Shown: positions 1 to 8,549, numbered from the stretch's first letter. The stretch is 31,621 nt of DNA from a virus (IMGVR_UViG_3300027801_002086:1-31621); one strand, 5' to 3'. Notes: generated by a model from the letters alone, not told the origin. Program-made: numbers and translations.

Positions 1-9
1 CCAGAAATT

Positions 10-210
10 ATGGAAATAATTAGAATTAATGAATTGTTTGACCGACATTATAGTAGTGCAATTCAACATAAAAATTCATATCAAGTTGCCAAACGTGCAA
101 CGAATGAAGGTAGAATGGATATTGCTCAAGCAAGGTTCTCACAGTCAAAACATGAGGCTGGTAAATATAAACGTAAGATATCCAATCTTTACGAAAACAT
201 AATCCTTTAA
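10..210 (+). CDS. Small unknown protein (66 aa)
   Basis: A short basic, mostly helical protein with no family I recognise. It is rich in Lys, Arg, Ser, Tyr and Asn, and ends at a TAA just before a promoter-like region. The frame is open to the left edge of the window (no stop in positions 1-9), so the true start may lie upstream and this may be only the C-terminal part of a longer gene. No ribosome binding site can be judged because of the edge. It precedes a run of small unknown genes on the same strand. Confidence 0.5.
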   Translation: MEIIRINELFDRHYSSAIQHKNSYQVAKRATNEGRMDIAQARFSQSKHEAGKYKRKISNLYENIIL

Positions 211-216
211 TATAAT
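188..216 (+). promoter_or_regulatory. Weak sigma70-type promoter
   Basis: TTTACG at 188-193 and TATAAT at 211-216 are separated by 17 bases. The -10 is perfect and the -35 matches four of six positions. It lies at the end of the first gene, ahead of the gene at 296, and is followed by late-type motifs, giving a tandem arrangement seen elsewhere in the window. Confidence 0.45.
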
Positions 217-227
217 AGTAATATACG

Positions 228-251
228 AATGCATAAATACATTTATGCGTT
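228..251 (+). other. Intergenic hairpin containing a CATAAATA motif
   Basis: GCATAAA (231-237) and TTTATGC (242-248) are perfect inverted arms around a TACA loop; AAT/GTT extends the stem to ten pairs with one wobble. There is no T-tract directly after the right arm, so it is a poor intrinsic terminator. CATAAATA at 232-239 sits inside the dyad and fits the NATAAATA late motif, so this could be a second late promoter, an operator or a 5' RNA structure. Confidence 0.4.
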
Positions 252-256
252 AAAAA

Positions 257-264
257 GATAAATA
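257..264 (+). promoter_or_regulatory. Late promoter, GATAAATA
   Basis: GATAAATA matches the NATAAATA late motif of T4-like cyanophages. Placing it at about -13 to -6 puts the transcript start near 270, ahead of the ATG at 296. The 17 bases GATAAATACATGTAATA are identical to those at 2827-2843, which precede the fibre-like gene. Confidence 0.65.
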
Positions 265-295
265 CATGTAATATGTATCAATATTGGGATTTATT

Positions 296-898
296 ATGAA
301 TTTAAGTACAAACAAATTTTTTAATTCGACAGATGTTCACGTTTCATCACGTATGAATGAATATCTAAAGAAGAACTTTGGCTATGTAGTAGAAGGTGAC
401 TTTGATAAGTTGCACGAAGCAAAACTGTCGTTAGAGATTGAAAAAGAAGAATTAAAAAAAGAAGGTTATATGAACAAGAAGTATGTTGAAAACATGCTTA
501 TGATTGAAACAATCACTTCATTATTAAAAGCCCATGGCGAAGATACGTCATCTTCTTATACACAAGAAGAAGTTACTGAGGCACACTTGGACTTATCAGC
601 GACTGGCGATACAACTACCAGTAACGCTAGTCCAGAGATTGAAACAGTAGAAGAAGATGAAGAAAAGGGTCCTGACCATTACAGATGGAAGAATGACTCC
701 CAATTATCTATTGCTAAAGACAAATTAGAAGCCAGCATTAAACAACTAGAATATGCAATACAATATAGAGCAGAAAATAGTCATTTGATGATGCGTGGTG
801 GAGATAAAGCAGGTACTGGTGATTTATACAAAATGAAAGAACAACTTGAAAAGTTACATGACAGTTGGGATGAACAAACAGAATACTACGGAATGTAA
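296..898 (+). CDS. Unknown acidic phage protein (200 aa)
   Basis: I do not recognise the family. The frame extends upstream to a TTG at 284, but the ATG at 296 is the better start because it leaves room for the late promoter at 257. The protein has an N-terminal helical part rich in Lys/Glu, a low-complexity acidic and Thr/Ser-rich linker at about residues 80-130, and a C-terminal helical part with the sequence HYRWKND followed by a likely coiled coil. The layout suggests two helical domains joined by a flexible linker, as in many phage structural or scaffold-type proteins; that role is inference only. Confidence 0.75.
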   Translation: MNLSTNKFFNSTDVHVSSRMNEYLKKNFGYVVEGDFDKLHEAKLSLEIEKEELKKEGYMNKKYVENMLMIETITSLLKAHGEDTSSSYTQEEVTEAHLDLSATGDTTTSNASPEIETVEEDEEKGPDHYRWKNDSQLSIAKDKLEASIKQLEYAIQYRAENSHLMMRGGDKAGTGDLYKMKEQLEKLHDSWDEQTEYYGM

Positions 899-921
899 CT
901 AATTATAATCGAGGAAATAAA

Positions 922-1377
922 ATGGAAAAAACTAACTTAGAAAAGACTTTAATGGAAGAGTTAAACGCTCTACTTGAAGTTGATGCGGCTGAGGCAGAAA
1001 TCACAATGGCTGCCAGAGGCATTGTTGATGAATTACAAGATGTAATTGAGAAACTAGGTAAAATTCAAAACGACCAAATCGGTCCACTAGCAGACGAAAT
1101 GGCATACTCACATGGTCCAGAACAAGCGGCAACGTTTAGAGGTTCAGTTGATGATGCAATTAATGGTCTACTAGGACAAGCACGTTCGGCTAAAGATACA
1201 GTATCAGATGCAACACTTGTACTATCAGGTGAAAAGATGTCTGATGACATGAGTGATGTTGAACTTGGTGGCGATATGGGTGATGACTTCGCAGACGATA
1301 TAACAGCAGACATTGGTGGCGATGAATCAGCATCAGGTGAAAAGGATAGTCCGTTAGGCAGAGAAGAAAGAGCGTAA
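922..1377 (+). CDS. Unknown helical protein with acidic tail (151 aa)
   Basis: Starts at an ATG preceded by GAGGAAATAAA, a reasonable ribosome binding site. Residues 1 to about 100 are predicted helical, with a conserved-looking stretch MAARGIVDELQDVIEKLG. The last 45 residues are a low-complexity Asp/Gly/Ser tail. A helical body with a strongly acidic tail is common in phage head-core or scaffold proteins, but no specific similarity is claimed. The next gene begins two bases after the stop, so the two are probably translated together. Confidence 0.75.
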   Translation: MEKTNLEKTLMEELNALLEVDAAEAEITMAARGIVDELQDVIEKLGKIQNDQIGPLADEMAYSHGPEQAATFRGSVDDAINGLLGQARSAKDTVSDATLVLSGEKMSDDMSDVELGGDMGDDFADDITADIGGDESASGEKDSPLGREERA

Positions 1378-1378
1378 T

Positions 1379-1699
1379 ATGAAAATCGCTACGCTTTTAC
1401 TTGAGAAAGCAAACTATGACGCCCAATTAAATGGTGATATCAATGCTTATCTGATTTCATTGAAAGCAAATGATATTCCTTCTGTGACTATGGACATGAT
1501 GGTCCGTGAGTTAAATGGCATGGGATATACAGTTAACCCAGAGTCAATGGTAGACTTATTGTCTAATAGTAAATATGTAACTAAAGTCACAGTAGATACT
1601 ATAGAGTTAGATAGTAAATATGGCAAAAGTGACAAGGCTGATAAAGACTCAGTACGTAAACTGGCAGTCAAAACAGCAAAGAATAAGGTGAAAAAATAA
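1379..1699 (+). CDS. Unknown small protein (106 aa)
   Basis: Not recognised. The first 75 residues look like a compact alpha/beta domain (MKIATLLLEKANYDAQLNGD onward). The last 25 residues are very rich in Lys and Asp and end in KNKVKK, suggesting a nucleic-acid- or protein-binding tail. It starts immediately after the previous gene and overlaps the next by one base (TAATG), showing tight coupling in the 922-2109 cluster. Confidence 0.7.
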   Translation: MKIATLLLEKANYDAQLNGDINAYLISLKANDIPSVTMDMMVRELNGMGYTVNPESMVDLLSNSKYVTKVTVDTIELDSKYGKSDKADKDSVRKLAVKTAKNKVKK

Positions 1700-2109
1700 T
1701 GGCATTTATAGTTAAAGGCGGCATGAAAGAAATCTCTAAAAAAGAGATGAGAACACACATGGAAAATCTTGATAAGATAGACGACCCAATGGAAGGTCTA
1801 TCTGATGAAAAGAAACAGATGAGACTGGAAGTTCAGTCTGCAAAAAGACATCGTGAATTCATGGGCAGAGTTGCTAAGAATGAAGACAGAGATTTAGAAC
1901 ACACAATTGCAACAAATGAAATTGTATCAATTGCAGTTGGAGAGACAATAGTGGCGGCACCAGAAGAACCATCAGTAATGCCAGAAGTTGATTTCCAATC
2001 AATGACTAAAAAGCAAATTGATATGTGGGCTGAAGAAAATCTTGGTATTCAATTAGACAGACGCCACACTAAAGCAAAGTTAATAGAAGAAATACAAGAA
2101 AAACTTTAA
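1699..2109 (+). CDS. Unknown protein with C-terminal HeH/SAP-like motif (136 aa)
   Basis: The first 80 residues are charged and helical, with many Lys, Glu and Arg. The C-terminal 38 residues (SMTKKQIDMWAEENLGI followed by RRHTKAKLIEEIQEKL) match the pattern of the HeH/LEM/SAP-like helix-extended loop-helix motif, which usually binds nucleic acid. The start ATG shares a base with the upstream stop (TAATG). It is the last gene before a sigma70-type promoter at 2117. The exact function is unknown. Confidence 0.75.
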   Translation: MAFIVKGGMKEISKKEMRTHMENLDKIDDPMEGLSDEKKQMRLEVQSAKRHREFMGRVAKNEDRDLEHTIATNEIVSIAVGETIVAAPEEPSVMPEVDFQSMTKKQIDMWAEENLGIQLDRRHTKAKLIEEIQEKL

Positions 2110-2116
2110 AAAACTC

Positions 2117-2145
2117 TTGCTTTACCATTCAAAGTATAGTATAAT
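2117..2145 (+). promoter_or_regulatory. Sigma70-type promoter
   Basis: TTGCTT at 2117-2122 and TATAAT at 2140-2145 with a 17-base spacer. The transcript would start about seven bases after the -10, essentially at the ATG (2152) of the nuclease gene, so the message may be leaderless. Confidence 0.65.
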
Positions 2146-2151
2146 AGTACT

Positions 2152-2841
2152 ATGCTTAAAGAAAAATTTACCTATAATCCCCTAGAACGAGTTAACATTA
2201 AAGGCAGTCGGCATTATCAAACGCCCGACGGACAGCCTTTGCCCAGTGTTACCACAGTACTTGATGCACTAAAAGATAAAACTGCAATATTCGAATGGCG
2301 CAAACGTGTCGGAAACGAAGAAGCAGATAGAATCATGCGTCTTGCCACTGGTATCGGAACACAAGTTCACTTACACCTTGAAAAATACATCTTAGAAGAA
2401 GACAGACCTAACGGGTCAAATCTTATACATCAAATGGCAAGAGAATTGTCAGAGATTGTAATTGACAAAGGTTTATCAAACATAGACGAAGTATGGGGAA
2501 CAGAAGTTCCACTATATTATCCTGGTCTATATGCAGGCACAACAGATTGTGTTGGTATATGGAATGGCAAACCAGCAATCATTGATTTCAAAACAACTCG
2601 TAAGCCAAAGAAACGTGAATGGATTGATGATTACTTTTTACAAGGTGCGGCATATGCCGAAGCACATAATGAAATTTATGGAACTGATATAAAAACAATT
2701 GTTATTATGATGATTGGCTGGGATGCCGAGGCAGATAACATGGGTAACTACCAAGAATTTGTTGTTGAAAGTGATGATTATGACCGTTATGCATTATCTT
2801 GGGCTGGCAAGGTCCAATCGTATTTTGATAAATACATGTAA
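2152..2841 (+). CDS. PD-(D/E)XK superfamily nuclease (229 aa)
   Basis: A RecB/Cas4-like phage exonuclease fold. Visible motifs: an N-terminal LPSVTTVL segment, GIGTQVHLHLE at about 67-77 (motif I His73), Glu118, Asp132 in GTTDC, the metal-binding pair Asp145-x-Lys147 in IIDFKTTR, and the QxxxY helix YFLQGAAYA (Gln164, Tyr168). These residues form the usual catalytic site for DNA cleavage by this superfamily. Length and motif order are intact, so it is probably active in phage DNA processing or recombination, or in host DNA breakdown. It has its own sigma70-type promoter ending at the start codon and no visible Shine-Dalgarno site. The 3' end carries a late promoter for the next gene. Confidence 0.85.
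   Translation: MLKEKFTYNPLERVNIKGSRHYQTPDGQPLPSVTTVLDALKDKTAIFEWRKRVGNEEADRIMRLATGIGTQVHLHLEKYILEEDRPNGSNLIHQMARELSEIVIDKGLSNIDEVWGTEVPLYYPGLYAGTTDCVGIWNGKPAIIDFKTTRKPKKREWIDDYFLQGAAYAEAHNEIYGTDIKTIVIMMIGWDAEADNMGNYQEFVVESDDYDRYALSWAGKVQSYFDKYM
2827..2834 (+). promoter_or_regulatory. Late promoter, GATAAATA
   Basis: Lies in the last codons of the nuclease gene, with a predicted transcript start near 2840, just ahead of the ribosome binding site (GGGAG) and ATG (2857) of the fibre-like gene. It shares 17 identical bases with the late promoter at 257. Confidence 0.65.
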
Positions 2842-2856
2842 TAACGGGAGTTTAAC

Positions 2857-5097
2857 ATGGCAACAAATGTAAAAATATTATTAAGAAGAGGAAAACGTGC
2901 CGAGTTAACTGGCCAAACTTTAGTATCTGGTGAAATGGGATATACTACCGACACCAATCAATTATATGTTGGTACTGAAGTGGCAGTTAACGAAATTCGT
3001 TTTGACCCTTTTACAAATGCACACGCAACTATTCAGTCTTGGTTGGATAGTGCTGATTGTCCAACAGCAAATTTAAAAATAGATGAAGATTTAGTTATTA
3101 CTGATATTCCTGCTGGTCAAATAGATTTAATTATGACTGCGTTAAATACATACTCCCAATCTATCGTATTTAATACTGTTATTGCTACATTTAATTTAGG
3201 TGAACTTTTAACTCAATATAAAAAGAAACCAACAATACTTACATCTCCAAATTTAATTCCAGTTGTAGGTAATATTACTTCAACATTTACAGTTGAGGGT
3301 GAAACTATTACAGTGAGTGCGGTAACTGCTACATCGTTATTGGCTACACTACAAGCAAATGTGGCAATCTCAGCGGCTAAAGTAATTGTTACAACAAATG
3401 TAGATGTGAATAAATTAATATTCACAAAAATTGATGGTGGAGAATTAAATCTTACTTTCCCAACAACAGCCGATGCTACCGCAATAGGTTTTACTCAAAG
3501 TGTTTTATCAGTAAATGCAGGTTCATTTGTTGTAGGCACAAGTTATACAATAACATCATTAGGAACTGATTCCCTTGTTACAGTTTCCGCAGGTTCTTTT
3601 GTAGTTAGCACTGTTTATACGATATTAACACTCGGCACAACAACACAAGCACAATGGAATACTACTGCAGGAACTTCAGCAGTTACTTACTCAATTGGCG
3701 ACACATTTACAGCCGCAGACACAGGAACAGGAACTGGTACTGCAACTAGAGTTTCATCAACAATTCAAACAAACTGGCAACTCGCAGGAGCACCAGCAGT
3801 TACAGCCGCAGGTTCATTTGTAGTTGGAACAAAATATTCAATTGTATCGGCTGGAACAACAACATTTACCTCATTTGGTTCAGCAGACAATAATGTAGGA
3901 ACTATTTTTACTGCAACAAACGTAGGCGTACAAGAAGTAGCCGCAGGTTCATTTGTAGTTGGTTACCAATACACAATTAGTACAATCGGCAATACAGACT
4001 TTACAACAATCGGTGCAACAGCAAACACAGTTGGATTATTGTTTACAGCCTCAGCAGTTGGCTCAGGAACTGGTTTTGCGAACTATCAAGGTACAGGCAT
4101 AGCAACTTCGGTTATAGTTGGCACAGTATTCACAGCAACTGGTGTAGGCCAAGGTGATGGTACTGTAACATATGATAACGGTGCTAATACGGTAGCGGCA
4201 ATTGCCGGGTATGATGTTTATGCAAACGGAAAAATTAAATCAGCAACACAAGCCGGTGGCAATACTACAGTGGTAGCAGAGGTTGATGAAAATTCAGATT
4301 ACTTTAATTATAAACAAGAAGGCGTAAGTGCAAAACCTTACTCGAATGCACCAGATAATAGTGCTTATTTCTATTTTGGTACTCCAAGTACTGCTAACTA
4401 TTCAACATTAAGTCCATCGGTTGAGTCCACATCTGTTTCTGGTAACACAGATACTAAGATTGGATTATTTGGACATAAGAGAATGAACGTTGAAGTTCTC
4501 ACAGAAGAATCAAGAAATCAGTTATTTGCTAATCAACATTTAGTATCACATGCTTCTTCAACAGGTCTACGTTCAGACTTATATAAGAAAGAATTGGCAG
4601 TAACAGAAGTAACAATTAATGCAACTGCTTGTGTAGAGGGCAAACAATATGAAATCGTAAGTACAGGTACAACTGACTTTACATTAAATGGTTCTGCTAA
4701 CAGTACAGTTGGTACTAGATTTACTGCAAATGCCACTGTTCCAGTTGGAACAGGTACTGTAAAACAAATAGGTACATTCTTAAAATATCCTAAAGGAGAT
4801 AGTACGTCATTCTTCATAGATTATTCATTAAAGCAAACAGACGGTTCAGATACATTTGTTCGTGTTGGCACACTTAGAGTTATCAACGGTGTACCACAAT
4901 CAATCAATAAGACTAGCATAACAGATACAAATGCAGAAGTATGGCAAGATGATGGAGATAATATCGCACAATCAGATGAATTTTCAAATATTACATTTAA
5001 TGCGGTATTGAGAGACAATGACTTAGAAATTAATTACACACAAAGTACAACATTCTCAACTGAAATATCATATACTGTAAAACGATGGACAATGTAA
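2857..5097 (+). CDS. Tail-fibre-type structural protein with tandem repeats (746 aa)
   Basis: Residues 1-45 (VKILLRRGKRAELTGQTLVSG and GYTTDTNQLYVG) resemble the N-terminal domain of the phage major tropism determinant and related fibre proteins, which attaches the protein to the virion. The middle contains Thr/Gly/Ala-rich beta repeats beginning AGSFVVGTxYTI at residues 221, 245, 318 and 363, with a diverged copy near 589. The C-terminus (about 630-746) is a non-repetitive beta-rich domain that may contact the host. A virion adhesin or fibre role is inferred from these features and the low-complexity beta pattern. A late promoter (2827) and a good ribosome binding site precede it. The next gene starts directly after its stop. 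Confidence 0.8.
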   Translation: MATNVKILLRRGKRAELTGQTLVSGEMGYTTDTNQLYVGTEVAVNEIRFDPFTNAHATIQSWLDSADCPTANLKIDEDLVITDIPAGQIDLIMTALNTYSQSIVFNTVIATFNLGELLTQYKKKPTILTSPNLIPVVGNITSTFTVEGETITVSAVTATSLLATLQANVAISAAKVIVTTNVDVNKLIFTKIDGGELNLTFPTTADATAIGFTQSVLSVNAGSFVVGTSYTITSLGTDSLVTVSAGSFVVSTVYTILTLGTTTQAQWNTTAGTSAVTYSIGDTFTAADTGTGTGTATRVSSTIQTNWQLAGAPAVTAAGSFVVGTKYSIVSAGTTTFTSFGSADNNVGTIFTATNVGVQEVAAGSFVVGYQYTISTIGNTDFTTIGATANTVGLLFTASAVGSGTGFANYQGTGIATSVIVGTVFTATGVGQGDGTVTYDNGANTVAAIAGYDVYANGKIKSATQAGGNTTVVAEVDENSDYFNYKQEGVSAKPYSNAPDNSAYFYFGTPSTANYSTLSPSVESTSVSGNTDTKIGLFGHKRMNVEVLTEESRNQLFANQHLVSHASSTGLRSDLYKKELAVTEVTINATACVEGKQYEIVSTGTTDFTLNGSANSTVGTRFTANATVPVGTGTVKQIGTFLKYPKGDSTSFFIDYSLKQTDGSDTFVRVGTLRVINGVPQSINKTSITDTNAEVWQDDGDNIAQSDEFSNITFNAVLRDNDLEINYTQSTTFSTEISYTVKRWTM
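3517..4767 (+). repeat. Intragenic tandem repeats of the fibre gene
   Basis: Repeat units start at 3517, 3589, 3808, 3943 and (diverged) about 4621. The copies at 3804-3827 and 3939-3962 are identical over 24 bases and lie 135 bases (45 codons) apart. The encoded unit reads AGSFVVGxxYTI, then an Asp/Thr-Phe-Thr segment, then VGTxFTATxVGxGTGT. Identical stretches could recombine and change the repeat number. Confidence 0.8.
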
Positions 5098-5541
5098 ATG
5101 CGAGATAAAGCAATATTGCTTTATGAGTGGCGACAATTACGATTAAAACTAAAAAAAGAATTAACACAATCAACACTACAAGAAATCGTTAATTGGTGGA
5201 AAGCCTTTCCTTATCATAGCAATGGATTTAATTATGATGATGTGACTACTTGGCCAGATGTATGGGAATACATCAGTGAAGAATTCTATACAAATAGTGG
5301 TAATGGATTAGGATGTTTCTATACTCTATACCACTCCTACCCAGAACATAACCCAGAAATATGGCTAATATTAGACCTTACGGAAGGCGGTGAAATATAC
5401 TTAGTTGCCCATATGGACGGTTATGTTCTGAACAGATACAACGGTAAAGTTGAGAAATACGAAGATATTAAGAACGATATTGACATTATGGAACGAACTG
5501 TGTATAATGATATTGAACCGCATCTTAAAGATAGAAAATGA
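5098..5541 (+). CDS. Unknown phage protein (147 aa)
   Basis: Not recognised. It begins with the ATG directly after the fibre gene stop (TAAATG), so translation is probably coupled. It is rich in Trp and Tyr (for example IVNWWKAFPYH and WPDVWEYISEEFY), and contains EIWLILDLTEGGEIYLVAH, which looks like a beta hairpin. No signal peptide or membrane segment is present. Its position immediately after a fibre-type gene suggests a virion or assembly role, which remains inference. Confidence 0.7.
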   Translation: MRDKAILLYEWRQLRLKLKKELTQSTLQEIVNWWKAFPYHSNGFNYDDVTTWPDVWEYISEEFYTNSGNGLGCFYTLYHSYPEHNPEIWLILDLTEGGEIYLVAHMDGYVLNRYNGKVEKYEDIKNDIDIMERTVYNDIEPHLKDRK

Positions 5542-5559
5542 TTAAGTGCGTAGTTTCTG

Positions 5560-5567
5560 TATAAATA
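5560..5567 (+). promoter_or_regulatory. Late promoter, TATAAATA
   Basis: Exact T4 late consensus in the gap between genes. Predicted start is near 5573, with the next ATG at 5600. Confidence 0.7.
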
Positions 5568-5599
5568 AATACATATAACAACTAATAGGTAAATAAAAA

Positions 5600-5911
5600 A
5601 TGCTAAAAGAAAAAACATATGAACATGGTGATATCGTAACAGTATACTTACAGACAGGCCAAGAAATATTAGGTAAATTCGTGTCAGAAGATGACATGTT
5701 TACTACTATTAAAAAACCATTGACTATTGCAATGGGACCAAAAGGTGCGGCGTTTCAAACATTCACAGTAACAGGTGATAGCGAATACGATGTACAGTTT
5801 AAGTCAAATAAGATTATTTCAGTATTAAAAACTAGAAAAGATACGGCTGCTTCGTATACCGAAGCGACATCTACAATCATAACTCCTGACAAAGGGGGTT
5901 TGATAACGTAA
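5600..5911 (+). CDS. Small protein, possibly Sm-like beta fold (103 aa)
   Basis: Residues 8-60 (GDIVTVYLQTGQEILGKFVS, then IKKPLTIAM and a second beta stretch) have the strand pattern of an Sm-like barrel, in which a turn such as TGQEILGKF follows the first strands. The C-terminus is Thr/Ser-rich and probably disordered. This resemblance is by eye and weak; a small baseplate-associated protein is an equal possibility. It overlaps the PAAR-lysozyme start by one base (TAATG), so the two are made together from the late promoter at 5560. Confidence 0.65.
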   Translation: MLKEKTYEHGDIVTVYLQTGQEILGKFVSEDDMFTTIKKPLTIAMGPKGAAFQTFTVTGDSEYDVQFKSNKIISVLKTRKDTAASYTEATSTIITPDKGGLIT

Positions 5912-6732
5912 TGCCACATGCCGCGAGAACATCTGACCCTATATCACCTCATTCACCTTGTGGACCAGAAAAGTGTGGAGCAGGAAGTAAGAATGTGATT
6001 ATTCAAGGTTTGCCAGCATATCGTGTTGGCGATTCGACAGTTCCGCATGGTGTTCCTCATTATGTACCTGCCTTCACGTGTGTTCCACATGTTACCCCAT
6101 TAGTAAGCGGTTCTCATAACGTCTTTGTAAATGGACAACCAGCAGGAAGAGTAGGAGACAGTCATTCTTGTGGAGTAAAAGTTTTAGCAGGAGCAAATAA
6201 GGTCCATATCAATGATGCTGGTACTGGTGGCGGATATAGTAGCGTCTCAGCAAGAGTTACAGAATCTAAGTCACAAGCCTCTGCTACACAAACGAAAACG
6301 ATATCTGGTGGTGTTCCAAGTAGTTTATCAAGTTTTATTCAGCAAAAAGAAGGATTTGTTTCTTGTGCGTTTCTTGATGGTTCTCAGTATACTAATGGTT
6401 TTGGTACAGAAGCGAATAGTCCTACTGAATGTATAAGTGAGTCAGAAGCCAAAACTAGAATGGATTCAGACCTGGCTACTCGTAGAACTTTTGTTACTAA
6501 CTACAGCACCAACAATGGATATAATTGGTCATCTACACAAATTGATGCTCTTACTAGTTTTGCATATAATCTAGGTACTGGAGCAATCGCTCAAGTAACT
6601 GCTAATAGTACTCGTACAGATGCCGTTATTGTGGATAAAATTTTATTATATAATAAGGCAAGTGGAGTTGTTTCTTCTGGACTTACACAACGTAGACAAG
6701 AAGAAAGTGATTGGTTTAAATCAGGAATGTAA
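5911..6732 (+). CDS. PAAR spike tip fused to GH24-type lysozyme (273 aa)
   Basis: Residues 1-104 form a PAAR-type domain: repeated VxGxPAxRVGDS segments (around 30-42 and 72-84) with conserved His and Cys for metal binding, which cap tail spikes. A short Ser/Thr linker follows. Residues 138-273 are a T4-lysozyme-like GH24 domain: catalytic Glu147 in KEGF, Asp156 nine residues later as in T4 lysozyme, Thr161 in YTNGFGT, the FAYNLG motif, and GLTQRRQEE (257-265). T4 carries these functions on separate proteins (gp5.4 and gp5). A fusion would place peptidoglycan cleavage at the tip that first meets the cell wall. The histidine found in many GH24 enzymes after the GxG turn is Thr166 here. Confidence 0.85.
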   Translation: MPHAARTSDPISPHSPCGPEKCGAGSKNVIIQGLPAYRVGDSTVPHGVPHYVPAFTCVPHVTPLVSGSHNVFVNGQPAGRVGDSHSCGVKVLAGANKVHINDAGTGGGYSSVSARVTESKSQASATQTKTISGGVPSSLSSFIQQKEGFVSCAFLDGSQYTNGFGTEANSPTECISESEAKTRMDSDLATRRTFVTNYSTNNGYNWSSTQIDALTSFAYNLGTGAIAQVTANSTRTDAVIVDKILLYNKASGVVSSGLTQRRQEESDWFKSGM

Positions 6733-6743
6733 GGAGATAAAAA

Positions 6744-8519
6744 ATGGCAAGTGAAGCAGAAATTGAAAGATTATATCAACTATTCGTAACGAATGGTGGC
6801 GGAGCATTGTCGTTTTCTGGTACGAATTTAACACCGAAACAATATTCTGATGCAAAGGCAACATCTAATTTGACCCCACTTGAAATGGCTCAATTAGAAG
6901 CAAGACAGCATCAGTATAACAGACAAAAAGCATTAGGTGTAATTTCAGATGAAATTGGTAATAATACATTTTCTAATCCATATGCCGCTAGAGGAGTCTA
7001 TGGTAATTCACTTCTTTCGGGATTAAATGGTTCAGCAGGTGCAATTGCGGCTGGATTAATTGGTGGTGGGTTTTCTGGATTTTCAGATGTTAATAGAGCA
7101 TTGATAGTTGCAGGAGTGTTATCACAAACAGGTGTAGATTTAGAAAAGATTATAAAGGTTGCAGGCTTAATGGCATTAGGTGGTGCAATGTATTCATCTT
7201 TGACTAATCATACAAATGGACAGACAGCAAATTTACCAAAAACATTAGAAGATGCAAGTTCTTTGTCAACGATGAATGAACAATTTGGTGAACAAGGTGA
7301 CCCTTGTGGATTTTTTAATCAATTGATGGGAATATTAGGTGGTGCGTTTGACGGTACCTTAAATTTCATAGAAACAGCAATTGGTGACGTTATGTCATTA
7401 ATAAACAAGACAGGAATTCCAGCACTTTTAGGAGATATTCTTTCAGCATTAACAGGAACTGTTGCTGGAGCGATTGCAGGAGTTGTTGGATTGGTTACAG
7501 GCGCACTAGGAACAATTTTAAAAACATTATCACCTCTAGTAGGAAAACTTATTAATGCGATGAGTGATATTACTTCACAAATTGCTGGAGAGATTAGTTC
7601 TCTTACCGATATGGCAGCCGAATTATTAAAGAAAGCATTCGCATTACTTATAGGAAGTGCGGGTCTTGACCCTTGTAAAAGAGCAGTTTTAGATAATACA
7701 GGCTCACCTGAAATGAAAGATGCAATTGCTCAACTAAATCAACCTTTAGGAACAGCGGCTCCAGGTGGTATAGGTACAACAGTTGATACTAGAACGAATG
7801 CACTCGAAGTGACCAAGCAACTAAGTCAAGCAGAAGCAGAAGCATTACTTAGGGCTGGTGTTCCTCAATCACCATTCACAGATGCGGCAAGAGAATACTC
7901 AACATGGGACTCTGCTTTGCATTCCGCGGCATCTGCGTCATCTATACGTCCGAAGTTAACACCTTCTGATTTAACTACAACCTCTACAGATGCACACGGG
8001 TTCAACACTAGTGTTATGCCAGTAAGACGTGATGGTGAATCTATGACTGAATTTAGAAAACGTATTGGTGAAACTCATTCACCAACTGCAACGGAATTGG
8101 AAACAAATGCCAAGAAGTATAAGAAAGTAGTTTCACTACAAGCACGAGGACAGGTAAGAGAATGGCAAGAGAAACAAAAAAATTATATAAGAGATTCACG
8201 AGCATTAATGACTGACATGCGTAATGCCCTCACAAAGAGCAATTTTGTAAACAAAACTGCATTCAAAAGTAGAATTACCCAATTGATAGATATTCAATCC
8301 AGAAACCAAGAAACAATTAAAAACCTTACTAGCCAATATGCTCAATCATTTGAATATTCGACTGAAGGTGGCAAACCAAGCAGAGTGACAGAAGCAAAAA
8401 TACGACTCATAGTTAATGCACGTATTCGACCAGCACAAACTCGTGCATACAATAATGCAGTAACTTCATTAAATTCTGTAAAAACAGAGTTCAATAGTAT
8501 TGACTCACAGATAAGTTAA
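6744..8519 (+). CDS. Large Gly/Ala-rich predicted virion protein (591 aa)
   Basis: No specific family recognised. Residues about 85-330 contain long hydrophobic helices rich in Gly, Ala, Leu and Ile (for example LTGTVAGAIAGVVGLVTGAL), with two short DPC motifs (GDPCGFF and LDPCKRA). The C-terminal third is charged and predicted coiled coil. Such a composition is typical of baseplate-associated, internal or tape-measure-like virion proteins that interact with membranes during DNA entry. It starts at an ATG behind a strong ribosome binding site (AAGGAGATAAAA), 12 bases after the PAAR-lysozyme gene, so both are probably made together late. Confidence 0.75.
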   Translation: MASEAEIERLYQLFVTNGGGALSFSGTNLTPKQYSDAKATSNLTPLEMAQLEARQHQYNRQKALGVISDEIGNNTFSNPYAARGVYGNSLLSGLNGSAGAIAAGLIGGGFSGFSDVNRALIVAGVLSQTGVDLEKIIKVAGLMALGGAMYSSLTNHTNGQTANLPKTLEDASSLSTMNEQFGEQGDPCGFFNQLMGILGGAFDGTLNFIETAIGDVMSLINKTGIPALLGDILSALTGTVAGAIAGVVGLVTGALGTILKTLSPLVGKLINAMSDITSQIAGEISSLTDMAAELLKKAFALLIGSAGLDPCKRAVLDNTGSPEMKDAIAQLNQPLGTAAPGGIGTTVDTRTNALEVTKQLSQAEAEALLRAGVPQSPFTDAAREYSTWDSALHSAASASSIRPKLTPSDLTTTSTDAHGFNTSVMPVRRDGESMTEFRKRIGETHSPTATELETNAKKYKKVVSLQARGQVREWQEKQKNYIRDSRALMTDMRNALTKSNFVNKTAFKSRITQLIDIQSRNQETIKNLTSQYAQSFEYSTEGGKPSRVTEAKIRLIVNARIRPAQTRAYNNAVTSLNSVKTEFNSIDSQIS

Positions 8520-8528
8520 TGCTATAAT
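8500..8528 (+). promoter_or_regulatory. Sigma70-type promoter
   Basis: TTGACT at 8500-8505 and TATAAT at 8523-8528 with a 17-base spacer. The -35 lies in the end of the preceding structural gene. It would drive the kinase gene early, in tandem with the late motif at 8550. Confidence 0.7.
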
Positions 8529-8549
8529 ACAAGTATAGTACCAACTTAA

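Noticed and set aside
284-295. TTG start at 284 for the gene at 296
   Set aside because: ATG 296 is a better start codon and sits at a normal distance from the late promoter at 257.
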